From Formosa sp. Hel1_31_208 (GTDB lineage Bacteria; Bacteroidota; Bacteroidia; Flavobacteriales; Flavobacteriaceae), in the NCBI RefSeq assembly GCF_900104785.1, contig NZ_LT629733.1, forward strand, positions 2,326,501-2,390,500: DNA of 64,000 nt, read 5' to 3'. The notes beneath the pieces were generated by a model. That model was not told where the DNA came from. It worked only from the letters and a program-made list of their open reading frames with translations, and did no database searches. A program made the translations under genes and the position numbers. Below are positions 8,903 through 17,315 of the stretch, piece after piece (position 1 is the stretch's first letter; each line of letters starts with the position of its first letter).

Positions 8903-9760
8903 ATGAAAAAAATAAATATTGGTGGTGTTCCAGAACATTTTAATCTGGCTTGGTATCTAACGCTCAAGAACGGTGAATACAAAGCTAAAGATATTAACCT
9001 AAGATGGAAAGACTATTTTGGAGGAACTGGCGCCATGAATAAAGCGCTTCGTGACGGTGAAATTGATATGGCTGTGATTTTAACGGAAGGCATTATTAAA
9101 GACATCATTGATGGTAACCCAAGTAAAATTGTCCAAACCTTTGTGCGGTCTCCGTTAATTTGGGGTATACATGTTGCAAGCGATTCAAAATTCCAAACCA
9201 TAGAGGACCTTAAAGGGGCCAGAGCTGCAATTAGTAGATATGGATCTGGTTCACATCTCATGGCCTACATAAATGCAGAAAATCACCAGTGGAATCTCGA
9301 CGAAGACCTTCAATTTGAAGTTATAAGAAATCTTGATGGTGCAGTTGAAGGACTATCAAACGGGAACGCTGATTATTTTATGTGGGAAAAATTCACAACC
9401 AAACCTATTGTTGACAACGGCATATTTAGACGTATTGGAAATTGTCCGACACCTTGGCCCTGCTTTGTCATTGCAGTAAGAGAGGACTTTTTAGAGCATC
9501 AACTGGACGATGTGAAAACTATTCTAGAAATTATCAACAATACAACTTCCGAGTTTAAGCAAATTCCTTCCATCGACCAAACCATTGCAAATCGATATGA
9601 TCAACAATTAGAGGATGTCCAAGAATGGCTGACATTAACAGAATGGTCACAAGATGTAATTGATGAAAAAACGATAAATACCATTCAAGACAAGCTATTG
9701 AGTTTAGATATAATTCCAGAAAAAATAGACTACGAAAAACTCGTGCATATTATCACATAA
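8903..9760 (+). CDS. Cytosolic periplasmic-binding-protein-like (type II fold, NMT1/THI5-related)
   Basis: 285 residues with the two-lobed type II solute-binding fold: INIGGVPEHFNLAWYLTLKNG, GGTGAMNKALRDGEIDMAVILTEG, then DLKGARAAISRYGSGSHLMA. This resembles SsuA/TauA/THI5-type proteins. It has no signal peptide or lipobox, and no permease or ATPase gene is adjacent, so it probably works in the cytoplasm as a sensor or enzyme rather than in transport. It follows the nucleoside phosphorylase by 54 bases. Confidence 0.72.
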   Translation: MKKINIGGVPEHFNLAWYLTLKNGEYKAKDINLRWKDYFGGTGAMNKALRDGEIDMAVILTEGIIKDIIDGNPSKIVQTFVRSPLIWGIHVASDSKFQTIEDLKGARAAISRYGSGSHLMAYINAENHQWNLDEDLQFEVIRNLDGAVEGLSNGNADYFMWEKFTTKPIVDNGIFRRIGNCPTPWPCFVIAVREDFLEHQLDDVKTILEIINNTTSEFKQIPSIDQTIANRYDQQLEDVQEWLTLTEWSQDVIDEKTINTIQDKLLSLDIIPEKIDYEKLVHIIT

Positions 9761-9934
9761 TAGAGGTAGGAATTTTGACCATTTAATTGTTATCGTATTG
9801 AACATGACCTTATTAATAGGCGTTAAAAATTAACAAAATTTTAGCTTTTTAAGGGCTTAACTTTCTATTTATCAAAATTTTAATTACATTTAACCCACCA
9901 AATCAGTGTGCTGACTTAACTAAATCTAAAAAAT

Positions 9935-10120
9935 ATGATTATAACAATTACTCTTGTACTGTCTTTTTTAGTGGCTTTAAACTTTTTGTTATTACTATTT
10001 AGTTGCAACAAAACAACTAAGAAATTGTCTACAAAAAAATCAACCAAAATAGAAGCTATTAAGGCGCCTACACCTACCAAACACCTAACTACAAATCACT
10101 TAGCACCTACAGGGAGCTAA
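9935..10120 (+). CDS. Small membrane protein, 61 residues
   Basis: One N-terminal hydrophobic helix (about 3-24) is followed by a Lys/Thr-rich tail (TKKLSTKKSTK). The LFSC is not at a standard lipobox position, though lipidation cannot be excluded. A near-consensus -7 box TACATTTA lies at 9885-9892. Convergent with ung, three bases between the stops. Unknown function. Confidence 0.5.
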   Translation: MIITITLVLSFLVALNFLLLLFSCNKTTKKLSTKKSTKIEAIKAPTPTKHLTTNHLAPTGS

Positions 10121-10123
10121 GAC

Positions 10124-10789
10124 CTACCAATCAATTTCTTTTTTTTCTACAGAACGCAAAACTGCGTTTGTTTTATTAAAATGTCCATTGCCAAACCAAT
10201 ACCCTCTGTTCGCACTTAAAGGCGACGGATGGCCTGATGTCAATATGGTGTGCTTAGTACTATCTATTAATTTTATTTTCTTTTTAGCAAAACCTCCCCA
10301 AAGTAGAAAGACTACATCACGCTTTTCTGTACTAATAAGTTGAATTATATGATCTGTAAATTGCTCCCAGCCTTTCTTTTGGTGACTACCGGCTAGATGA
10401 GCTCTTACTGTCAGCGTCGCATTTAACAACAATACACCTTGTTTAGCCCAACGTTCGAGATTACCCGATTTAGGATAAGGAATATCTAAATCATGTTCTA
10501 TCTCTTTAAATATATTGATAAGTGAGGGCGGATGGGCGATACCTTCCGCTACAGAAAAACACAATCCATTGGCTTGGCCTGATCCATGATAAGGATCCTG
10601 ACCAATTATAACAACCTTAACGTCTTGAAACGGGCAAAGGTCAAAGGCTGAAAACACCTTTTCAACTGGCGGAAAACATTTATAATTAGCATATTCTTCA
10701 TGAATAAATTCCAACAAATCTTTGAAATAAGGTTTTTGAAATTCTTCAACACATCGCTCTTTCCAACTATCGTGAATATCTATATCCAT
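10124..10789 (-). CDS. ung: Uracil-DNA glycosylase, family 1
   Basis: 221 residues, normal family length. It removes uracil from DNA to start base excision repair. Visible motifs: GQDPYHG with the catalytic Asp65, LLLNATLTV, HLAGSH, and GHPSPLSANRG with the catalytic-loop His. ATG 10789 is chosen over 10846 because a consensus -7 box at 10833-10840 would put the transcription start between them. Confidence 0.97.
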   Translation of the reverse strand: MDIDIHDSWKERCVEEFQKPYFKDLLEFIHEEYANYKCFPPVEKVFSAFDLCPFQDVKVVIIGQDPYHGSGQANGLCFSVAEGIAHPPSLINIFKEIEHDLDIPYPKSGNLERWAKQGVLLLNATLTVRAHLAGSHQKKGWEQFTDHIIQLISTEKRDVVFLLWGGFAKKKIKLIDSTKHTILTSGHPSPLSANRGYWFGNGHFNKTNAVLRSVEKKEIDW

Positions 10790-10832
10790 TTGTATCTTAA
10801 AATCTAATTGCTCTATCCTATTTGCAGTTCTA

Positions 10833-10840
10833 CAAATATA
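10833..10840 (-). promoter_or_regulatory. -7 box of ung
   Basis: The minus strand reads TATATTTG (TAnnTTTG). Transcription would start near 10826, which decides the ung start codon. Confidence 0.5.
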
Positions 10841-11027
10841 ATGCAATCATTATCATCATATTCATCAATCTTTGATACTATAACCCTTTTAGTTTAATGA
10901 TATAAAAGACTAGCGCAACAAACTGTATCTTTAAAATGACTATATGTAATAAAAATGGACAATACAAACAGTAACTTTCATCTTAGACGAATGCTCTTAA
11001 AGATTTTATTTCTATATCATTAATAAG

Positions 11028-11035
11028 TACCTTTG
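11028..11035 (+). promoter_or_regulatory. -7 box of the mutS2 gene
   Basis: TACCTTTG fits TAnnTTTG and lies 30 bases before the mutS2 ATG. The 219-base gap upstream, shared with divergent ung, holds nothing else I can name. Confidence 0.45.
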
Positions 11036-11065
11036 CTGTTTTTAGGAGTAACCGATTAACAATTA

Positions 11066-13222
11066 ATGATTAATATTCACGAAAAGACACTTCAAGATAT
11101 TGAGTTTTACTCAATTTCACAACAGGTTGCAGCATTGTGTATTACCGATTTGGGAAGGCTTGAGGCACTAGAAATAAAGCCTTTGTCAACGCGAGAGGAC
11201 GTTTTGCAGTCTCTTGAGTACACCAATGAGTATGTCTCTTCTTTTTATAATGATAATAGAATACCAAATCATGGTTTCGAACCCATTACTAAGGAGCTAA
11301 AGCTTTTAAAAATTGAAAACTCATATTTAGACACCAAGAGTTTCAAAAAAATAGCATCTATTACACTTACGGTAAACGATATCCTAAAGTTTTTCAAAAA
11401 ATTTGAAGAGTACTACCCTTCACTTCATAAGTCTTCTTTAGACCTAGAAATTGTTGCACATATTGTAATAGAGATTGATGCAATAATCGACCGTTTTGGT
11501 GATATTAAAGATAATGCCACAGATACCTTATATCAATTACGGCAGGCTATTAATTCGGTGCGCGGAAAAATCAATCAGAGTTTTAATTCGGCATTAACGA
11601 CCTATCACAATTTAGAATATCTTGATGACATTAGAGAATCAGTGGTTGAAAACAAGCGTGTTCTTGCTGTAAAAGCCATGTATCGACGTAAAGTCAAGGG
11701 CAGTATTATGGGGAGTAGTAAAACGGGAAGTATCGTTTACATTCAACCCGAAACTACTTTTCAATATGCTCGTGAACTCAATAATTTAGAATTTGATGAA
11801 AGCGAAGAAATTGACCAAATACTGCGCAATCTCACCGAGTATATTAGACCTTATACGCTCCTTTTAGAAAAGTATCAAGCCTTTCTGGTGCGCTTAGATG
11901 TTATTTATGCCAAGGCGAAGTATGGACAATCATTAGACGCGATTCTTCCACAAATCAATAACGATAAATTCTACGAAGCTAAAGACGCGTATCATCCTTT
12001 ACTCTATTTATCAAACAAAGAGCAAGGCAAAAAGACATTTCCACAAAGCATTGTCCTTCATCCCGAAAATAGAATTATCGTAATTTCAGGACCAAATGCT
12101 GGAGGTAAAAGTATTACACTAAAAACTATAGGCTTATTGCAGGTGATGCTGCAAAGCGGTTTACTAATTCCTGTGCATGAAAAAAGTAATATTTGCCTGT
12201 TTGATAGAATCATCAGTGATATTGGTGACAATCAATCTATTGAAAACCATTTAAGCACCTACAGTTACCGTTTAAAACAAATGAACTTTTTTCTACGGAA
12301 ATGTAACAAAAACACTTTATTTCTTATTGATGAATTTGGCACTGGAAGTGATCCCGAACTTGGTGGGGCATTAGCTGAGACCTTCTTAGAGGAATTTTAT
12401 CATCGAGAAGCTTACGGTATTATTACTACCCACTACTCCAATTTAAAAGTACTCGCCAACGAATTACCATACATGCAAAATGCAAATATGATGTTTGATG
12501 AGAAGAGCTTAGAACCTATGTTTAAACTAGCATTAGGACAAGCAGGGAGTTCTTTTACCTTTGAAGTTGCCCAAAAAAATGGAATTCCATATAGTTTAAT
12601 CAATAGAGCGAAAAAGAAGATAGAGCGAGGAAAAGTGCGCTTTGACGCAACGATTGCGAAGCTTCAAAAAGAACGCAGCAAACTTGAGAAAACAGAGCGT
12701 TCCTTAAAAGAAAACGAAAAGAAAAAACAATCAGAAGCCGATAAGCTCGAAGAGATCAACGCTAAGGTTCAGAAGAAATTAGAAAGTTTCCAGGAGCTTT
12801 ATGACAGCAACCAACGTCTTATTTATTTAGGTCAGAAATTTAATGATGTTTCCGAAAAGTATTTTGACAACAAAAGTAAACGCGAGTTAATGGCCGAATT
12901 GTTCAAACTTGTTCAAATAGAAAACTCTAAGCGTAAGAAAGTTTCAGCGAAACAAAAGAAAGCAAAAAAAGCCAAAGAACAACAGGTCATTAAAGAAGCT
13001 GAACAAAAAGTTGCTGTGATACGACAAAAGAAAAAATCGGCTAAAGCAAAAGAAGTCAAACAAGTCAAACCAAAACCGGTATTAAAGATTGGTGATCGTG
13101 TGAGAATGCATGACGGCAAGGCCATTGGTAGTATTGATAACCTCGAAAAAGGAAAAGCTATCGTAAACTATGGTATGTTCACGACTAATGTGAATGTTGA
13201 CTTATTAGAACTCGTAGATTGA
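11066..13222 (+). CDS. mutS2: MutS2-family ATPase lacking the Smr domain
   Basis: 718 residues. Core and clamp helices are followed by the ABC-type ATPase with Walker A GPNAGGKS near 345, DIGDNQSIENHLSTYS, and Walker B LFLIDEFGTGSDP, then a long charged coiled coil (about 520-660) and a KOW-like segment starting KIGDRVRMHDGK. MutS2 acts on recombination intermediates and stalled, collided ribosomes rather than in mismatch repair. Typical MutS2 has an Smr nuclease domain after the KOW-like part; here the protein ends with it. This may be the usual Bacteroidota form. Confidence 0.9.
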   Translation: MINIHEKTLQDIEFYSISQQVAALCITDLGRLEALEIKPLSTREDVLQSLEYTNEYVSSFYNDNRIPNHGFEPITKELKLLKIENSYLDTKSFKKIASITLTVNDILKFFKKFEEYYPSLHKSSLDLEIVAHIVIEIDAIIDRFGDIKDNATDTLYQLRQAINSVRGKINQSFNSALTTYHNLEYLDDIRESVVENKRVLAVKAMYRRKVKGSIMGSSKTGSIVYIQPETTFQYARELNNLEFDESEEIDQILRNLTEYIRPYTLLLEKYQAFLVRLDVIYAKAKYGQSLDAILPQINNDKFYEAKDAYHPLLYLSNKEQGKKTFPQSIVLHPENRIIVISGPNAGGKSITLKTIGLLQVMLQSGLLIPVHEKSNICLFDRIISDIGDNQSIENHLSTYSYRLKQMNFFLRKCNKNTLFLIDEFGTGSDPELGGALAETFLEEFYHREAYGIITTHYSNLKVLANELPYMQNANMMFDEKSLEPMFKLALGQAGSSFTFEVAQKNGIPYSLINRAKKKIERGKVRFDATIAKLQKERSKLEKTERSLKENEKKKQSEADKLEEINAKVQKKLESFQELYDSNQRLIYLGQKFNDVSEKYFDNKSKRELMAELFKLVQIENSKRKKVSAKQKKAKKAKEQQVIKEAEQKVAVIRQKKKSAKAKEVKQVKPKPVLKIGDRVRMHDGKAIGSIDNLEKGKAIVNYGMFTTNVNVDLLELVD

Positions 13223-13226
13223 TGAT

Positions 13227-13643
13227 ATGACAGGGCTGCCTAAAAATAAACAATTGATTCTTTTTGATGGTGTTTGCAACCTTTGTAATTCATCAGTTCA
13301 ATATGTCATTAGACATGACAAAAATGATCATTTTATGTTTGCGCCTTTACAAAGTTCTATCGGCCAACAAATCATCGAAAACTATAAGATTGATACTCAA
13401 AAAACAGATTCTATTCTAGTTTACTCTGAATTGCACGGACTCTCGACTAAATCTACAGCAGCATTAAACGTTGCAAAACAATTGGGCTTTCCTCGAAATC
13501 TTTTGGCTATATTCATAATAGTTCCCGCATTTATTAGAAATTGGGTTTATGATTTTATAGCTAAAAATCGTTATAAATGGTATGGCAAGAAAGATGAATG
13601 TATGATTCCTACTCCTGAACTTAAGTCTAAGTTTCTGGTATAA
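13227..13643 (+). CDS. DCC-family (DUF393) thiol-disulfide oxidoreductase-like protein
   Basis: 138 residues. The family signature DGVCNLCNSSV is at about 15-25, with the CxxC pair, and the C-terminal part contains a hydrophobic helix and the NRYKWYGKKDEC block. These small proteins have a thioredoxin-like fold; the redox partner is unknown. It starts 4 bases after mutS2, so they are one operon, closed by the terminator at 13645. Confidence 0.88.
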   Translation: MTGLPKNKQLILFDGVCNLCNSSVQYVIRHDKNDHFMFAPLQSSIGQQIIENYKIDTQKTDSILVYSELHGLSTKSTAALNVAKQLGFPRNLLAIFIIVPAFIRNWVYDFIAKNRYKWYGKKDECMIPTPELKSKFLV

Positions 13644-13644
13644 A

Positions 13645-13674
13645 AAAGTCCTTACGGGAATAAGGACTTTAATA
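13645..13674 (+). terminator. Terminator of mutS2-DCC operon
   Basis: AAAGTCCTTA (13645-13654) and TAAGGACTTT (13661-13670) form a perfect 10-bp stem with a six-base loop. The T tract is short. Confidence 0.75.
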
Positions 13675-13897
13675 ATTAACAACTAATTAAAACTAATTTA
13701 ACTCTAAATAATTTCTAATCAAGAGGGATTATCTAGTAAAAGATATATTGATTAATAGCACATTATTTATAATCTAAATGTACTTCTTTACTTCATTTTC
13801 CAGCTAAAATATCGATATAAACCCTAAAAATTTGTTTAAAAAAAGTAAGGTGTAAAAAACATCTATGAGTGGTTCATTAATAGACTGTTTTTTTTTT

Positions 13898-13982
13898 ACT
13901 CATTCATAATTCCTGTTCACTCGTCAAAAACCGCACCTCACTCAATACTCATTTTAAATACTACAAACTTGTTGTAGCTTTA
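13898..13982 (+). promoter_or_regulatory. Activator-type promoter: three ACTCATT-like repeats at 21-bp period plus -7 box
   Basis: ACTCATT (13898), ACTCGTC (13919) and ACTCAAT (13940) start exactly 21 bases apart. Twelve bases into the last repeat comes TTTTAAAT, and 35 bases from its start lies TAGCTTTA (13975-13982), a one-mismatch -7 box; the gap from the TTTT block to the box is 19 bases, the usual -33/-7 spacing. The same layout recurs at 46160. Direct repeats two helical turns apart are typical of LytTR-domain regulators, which is an inference here. The stretch 13675-13897 before it shows nothing else I can name. Confidence 0.6.
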
Positions 13983-14016
13983 ATTTAAATTAATTGAAGC
14001 GTTCATTTACATTACT

Positions 14017-14163
14017 AAAAGCCTTAAAATAAACCGTTTGGCTTGAGCCTAGCTTCCGTTAGTTAGGAATAGATCAAGCTCTCCTTTGGTGTAAAAGTCT
14101 AACAACTGAGGAGTTTCAGAAATAAAATGCTGATAAGAACACTATTACTTTAAGGCTTTTTTA
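14017..14163 (+). ncRNA. Candidate structured non-coding RNA
   Basis: The ends AAAAGCCTTAAA (14017-14028) and TTTAAGGCTTTT (14149-14160) form a 12-bp closing helix ending in a T tract. Inside, GCTTGA, CTA and TTCC (14041-14057) pair with GGAA, TAG and TCAAGC (14066-14079); CTCCT plus TTG (14081-14088) pair with CAA and AGGAG (14103-14113); TCAG/CTGA (14116-14133) makes a small third hairpin. The predicted transcription start from the promoter at 13975 is near 13989. Base composition is less AT-rich than the flanks. A 6S-type RNA is one possibility; no SRP RNA or tmRNA hallmark is seen. The 3' end touches the stop codon of the convergent DUF1704 gene. Confidence 0.5.
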
Positions 14164-15321
14164 TTTTAAACTTTTCAATATGAAGTCTAAATTCTTATTC
14201 GAGTTGTCATTATTGAGATAAGAATCTGTGAAATATTTAGATGGAATTGCTAAACCTAAATCTTGTAGTTTTTTTATGGTATCAATATAATCTAAGGTAA
14301 CCTTCCCTGTTAACAAGACATCCAAATCACCACCTGATTGAGCATAATTATAAACACGACAAATACCGCTTAAATATTGGTGATCTTTAGTAAATCCACC
14401 GCCTCTATGGACGCGGAGTGAAATTGCAAAAGCTTTATCCCGATCAAGCTTATACTGACTATATAGTAGATCAAAAGTATCAGAAAAGCTATAACCTTTG
14501 TTCAAAGAATCTACGGCAATCACACGATATGCTAATTCCTTTAATCGCTTCATCGTTAAACAGCCAGACATATATTCGGCATAAACCGCAAGACCTTCCT
14601 GCGTTTCAACATTATTTGGCAAACCGTTTGAAAATATTTTCAAGGGTTGTGCTAATGCGTTAAATGTCGTAACCATATGCACTCCAATTTCGTGATTCGT
14701 AAGTACCTTTAACTGATTCTTACTAAACTTATGGTTCTTGCTTAAGACTAAAGTTTGCGAATTGTTTAGCACCATTGCCGCAGCCGACAGGTTTGTCGAC
14801 AACTTAATATTATAGTTAAAATCGTAGCGTTTTGAATAGTCTTTAAAATAATCTACCGCATCTGTAGCTGAATAAATAGGAAGCATTTCTTCATCGAAAT
14901 CACTATCATCAAAACGCAAAATAAATTTCGCATTGTCAATCTGTTTTTCTGTTGGTGTCCCAAAACTCTTCAAACTATTGTAGTAGAATTTACGTCCTTG
15001 ATTTATAGTTTCGATACATTCTATCAATCCTGAATATTCGTAAATAACATCCTCATATAATTGTCTAATATCCTCATCTACAATACGTTCTAAGCGCTGA
15101 GAAAAGAACAAGCGATGCAACTTATAACCGTTGAATTTAATCTTAGGATATTTAAATACAGGCTCATAATTAAATTTCGAAGAAAAAAATTGTTTCTTTT
15201 CTCGTTGGATATTTAAAGGGTTGATGTAATTGAGTACTTCAATTTTTTGCACCAATCGGTTCAAATTGCCATCAATATCAAATAAATCTTGGTATTCGTC
15301 TGTACTAGTTATTTGCGGCAT
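14161..15321 (-). CDS. DUF1704 / QEGLA-motif metallopeptidase (MATCAP-like)
   Basis: 386 residues. The zincin motif NHEIGVH is at 209-215 (His210, Glu211, His215), and the name-giving QEGLA is at 241-245, whose Glu is the likely third zinc ligand. Bacterial members are often labelled flavohemoglobin-expression-modulating; the fold family includes the vertebrate tyrosine carboxypeptidases MATCAP. The last gene of a five-gene minus-strand operon; its start overlaps the previous stop by one base. In this context it may trim an amino acid from a peptide product of the operon's ATP-grasp ligase (inference). Confidence 0.85.
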   Translation of the reverse strand: MPQITSTDEYQDLFDIDGNLNRLVQKIEVLNYINPLNIQREKKQFFSSKFNYEPVFKYPKIKFNGYKLHRLFFSQRLERIVDEDIRQLYEDVIYEYSGLIECIETINQGRKFYYNSLKSFGTPTEKQIDNAKFILRFDDSDFDEEMLPIYSATDAVDYFKDYSKRYDFNYNIKLSTNLSAAAMVLNNSQTLVLSKNHKFSKNQLKVLTNHEIGVHMVTTFNALAQPLKIFSNGLPNNVETQEGLAVYAEYMSGCLTMKRLKELAYRVIAVDSLNKGYSFSDTFDLLYSQYKLDRDKAFAISLRVHRGGGFTKDHQYLSGICRVYNYAQSGGDLDVLLTGKVTLDYIDTIKKLQDLGLAIPSKYFTDSYLNNDNSNKNLDFILKSLK

Positions 15322-16154
15322 TATTTAGCGTGCTTTTTATAAAATTGAGCAGCATGCTCAGGTAATCGTTTTCGTAATTCTAATTCAACTGCGGTAACCA
15401 CTTCGGGATAAATCACATAATTGTATTCGTCACAGTAGACCTTCGCAATTTCAGTTGCCAAAACTAAGGTATTTTTGAAGGTTTTCGTGATATATTTTAA
15501 GAAATATCCATTCCCAAAAAAGGTATCATTAATCTTTGCTGTTGATCTAATCTCATGAGGAAAATGAAACTCTGATAACTCTTGACGCCAAAGCTCTATA
15601 TCGTCTCCAAATCTCTCATTATCAACATTTGATGTTCCTAAATTCCATGTAGGGACCACTCTATCCCATCGTTTCCAATTATAACTATGTATATCATAAA
15701 CAACACAAACCCCAAACAATTCTTCTAATTTCGCGATTAATGCATGTGTTACTCGATAAAAATTGTCATGTTTTTGAAAACTCTTTGTTTTTTTCTCTTC
15801 GGAAAGCGGCTTATGCCATAACTGTTTTCCCCAGGCTGTTTCAAAAACAGCCTCTTCTGGTGGACGGTTGAGATCGTATTCGAATCGCGAATCACAACCA
15901 GCAATAAGAATTGGATGTGTGATGACCATGTTTTTAGTCTCTGGATCTTCTTCATACCAGCGCTCATAATCGGTATGAATACAATTACCCCATAGCTCTT
16001 TTCTGAATTGATGTCCGTCGTGCACCGCAGCGCAGGCATAATGTACGTATTTGTCAATTTTTAAAGTAAGGGAGTAATCTTCGGCCACCGCATGAAACGT
16101 TTCCTCATTCTGGATTTTCGAAATAATAGAGTCAATTGATAAGCGTTCCATCAT
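15321..16154 (-). CDS. N-formylglutamate amidohydrolase family
   Basis: 277 residues. DSRFEYDLNR is the family signature (typically SR-x-x-x-DLNR), and VVYDIHSYNWKR carries the metal-binding His. GNCIHTDYERW near 60 and a late TEIAKVYCDE helix also fit. Characterised members hydrolyse N-formylglutamate in histidine breakdown, but no hut genes are near; the position between a TerB-like protein and a DUF1704 peptidase suggests another acyl-glutamate or glutamyl substrate. It starts 1 base after the TerB-like stop. Confidence 0.85.
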   Translation of the reverse strand: MMERLSIDSIISKIQNEETFHAVAEDYSLTLKIDKYVHYACAAVHDGHQFRKELWGNCIHTDYERWYEEDPETKNMVITHPILIAGCDSRFEYDLNRPPEEAVFETAWGKQLWHKPLSEEKKTKSFQKHDNFYRVTHALIAKLEELFGVCVVYDIHSYNWKRWDRVVPTWNLGTSNVDNERFGDDIELWRQELSEFHFPHEIRSTAKINDTFFGNGYFLKYITKTFKNTLVLATEIAKVYCDEYNYVIYPEVVTAVELELRKRLPEHAAQFYKKHAK

Positions 16155-16155
16155 A

Positions 16156-16485
16156 TCACTTCAATATTTTTTTGAGTTGGTTATAAATAGCTAATTCCAT
16201 TTGGTCAAATGATCCATCAGCAAAAGCCATTAGTTTGATATCTGCAAATAATTCAGAGAGATCATCATTATAATACTTTTCCGATTTTACGGCATCCACA
16301 ATTTTATTGATGCTTTGATAATCGTTATCGGCATCAAATTCCTTTTTAATATCCTTGAAAGTTTCAGCATTAACGCGTGATAGCATATAATCCTGTTCTT
16401 CCTTTGTACTCTGTAAATCTGAGTGTGCTACATACATCAAAGTATAAGCTACCAATTCGTTTTTTGTCCAATGTTTTGATTCCAT
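16156..16485 (-). CDS. TerB-like helical protein
   Basis: 109 residues, all-helical, with MYVAHSD near 17 and KLMAFADGSFDQMELAIY near 90, which resemble the two acidic helices of TerB-fold proteins. TerB-like domains bind metal through acidic residues and appear in tellurite and membrane-associated systems. ATG 16485 is chosen since it lies just beyond the upstream gene's stop (16488-16490); a start at 16518 would overlap that gene by 31 bases. Confidence 0.6.
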   Translation of the reverse strand: MESKHWTKNELVAYTLMYVAHSDLQSTKEEQDYMLSRVNAETFKDIKKEFDADNDYQSINKIVDAVKSEKYYNDDLSELFADIKLMAFADGSFDQMELAIYNQLKKILK

Positions 16486-16487
16486 GA

Positions 16488-17315
16488 TTATATTGTTAAG
16501 GTTCCGTATTCTGTCCATGATCCATCATAAACAGATAGTTTTTTATACTCTAAAATTTCAGCAACTAATACCAAAATACAAGCCGTAATTCCAGATCCAC
16601 AGCTAAAAGTCAATGATTTGTCTCCTATTTCAAAAGTATCAAAAATTATGCGTAATTCGTCTTTTGATTTTAAACAATATCCATCGAGTAAATTAGTATA
16701 TGGCAGATTGGCTGAGTTAGGGATTGTTCCACTTCTCAATCCTACTCTAGGTTCTGGAGCTTTACCTATAAAACGATCTTCTGAGCGTGCGTCTATAATC
16801 AAACAGTTTTCATCTCTTGCAATATCTAAAATATGATGAAAAAATCGTATGTTTTCAGATTTAAATTCGGCTTTAAAATTTCCAATATCCCATGTTTTCA
16901 ATGCGAATTGAGAGACCGTTTCAAACTTTAAACGTTTCCATTCTGGAAGTCCACCATCTAAAACCGCAATATTATCAAATCCAAAGCTCTTAAAGAGCCA
17001 CCAAACTCTTGGACTCCAATACATGCCTTTATCATCATAAACGACAATTAGAGTATCTTTATTAATACCGAGCTTTCGCGCTTCTAGTTCAAACTGCTCT
17101 TGTGAAGGACATGCATTAGGGTATTCATCGGTTGTATCGCTAAATTTTCCTTTTATATCGAAATATCTAGAATTGGCTATATAATCTTCAGAAGCTACAG
17201 TATCTCCTCCTTTTTTGACGCGAGTATCAAGAATAATCAAATGCTCAACATTCCGATTTTTATGCAACCATTCACAACTTACGATAGTCGATACAAACCG
17301 ACTGGTATTAGGCAT
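16488..17315 (-). CDS. sseA: 3-mercaptopyruvate/thiosulfate sulfurtransferase (two rhodanese domains)
   Basis: 275 residues. An inactive N-terminal rhodanese domain (LIILDTRVKK, YDDKGMYWSPRVWWLFKSFG, LDGGLPEWK) is followed by the active one with CGSGITAC; Cys239 is the sulfur acceptor, and the CGSG-[TI] loop is that of mercaptopyruvate sulfurtransferases. It transfers sulfane sulfur to thiols or cyanide in the cytosol. It overlaps the end of the ATP-grasp gene by 8 bases, tying sulfur transfer to thiol-peptide synthesis. Confidence 0.93.
   Translation of the reverse strand: MPNTSRFVSTIVSCEWLHKNRNVEHLIILDTRVKKGGDTVASEDYIANSRYFDIKGKFSDTTDEYPNACPSQEQFELEARKLGINKDTLIVVYDDKGMYWSPRVWWLFKSFGFDNIAVLDGGLPEWKRLKFETVSQFALKTWDIGNFKAEFKSENIRFFHHILDIARDENCLIIDARSEDRFIGKAPEPRVGLRSGTIPNSANLPYTNLLDGYCLKSKDELRIIFDTFEIGDKSLTFSCGSGITACILVLVAEILEYKKLSVYDGSWTEYGTLTI

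Noticed and set aside
13681..13897. Possible extra gene or repeat before the 21-bp-period promoter
   Set aside because: AT-rich with no frame over 25 codons that has an ATG and sensible composition, and no inverted or tandem repeat beyond those listed.
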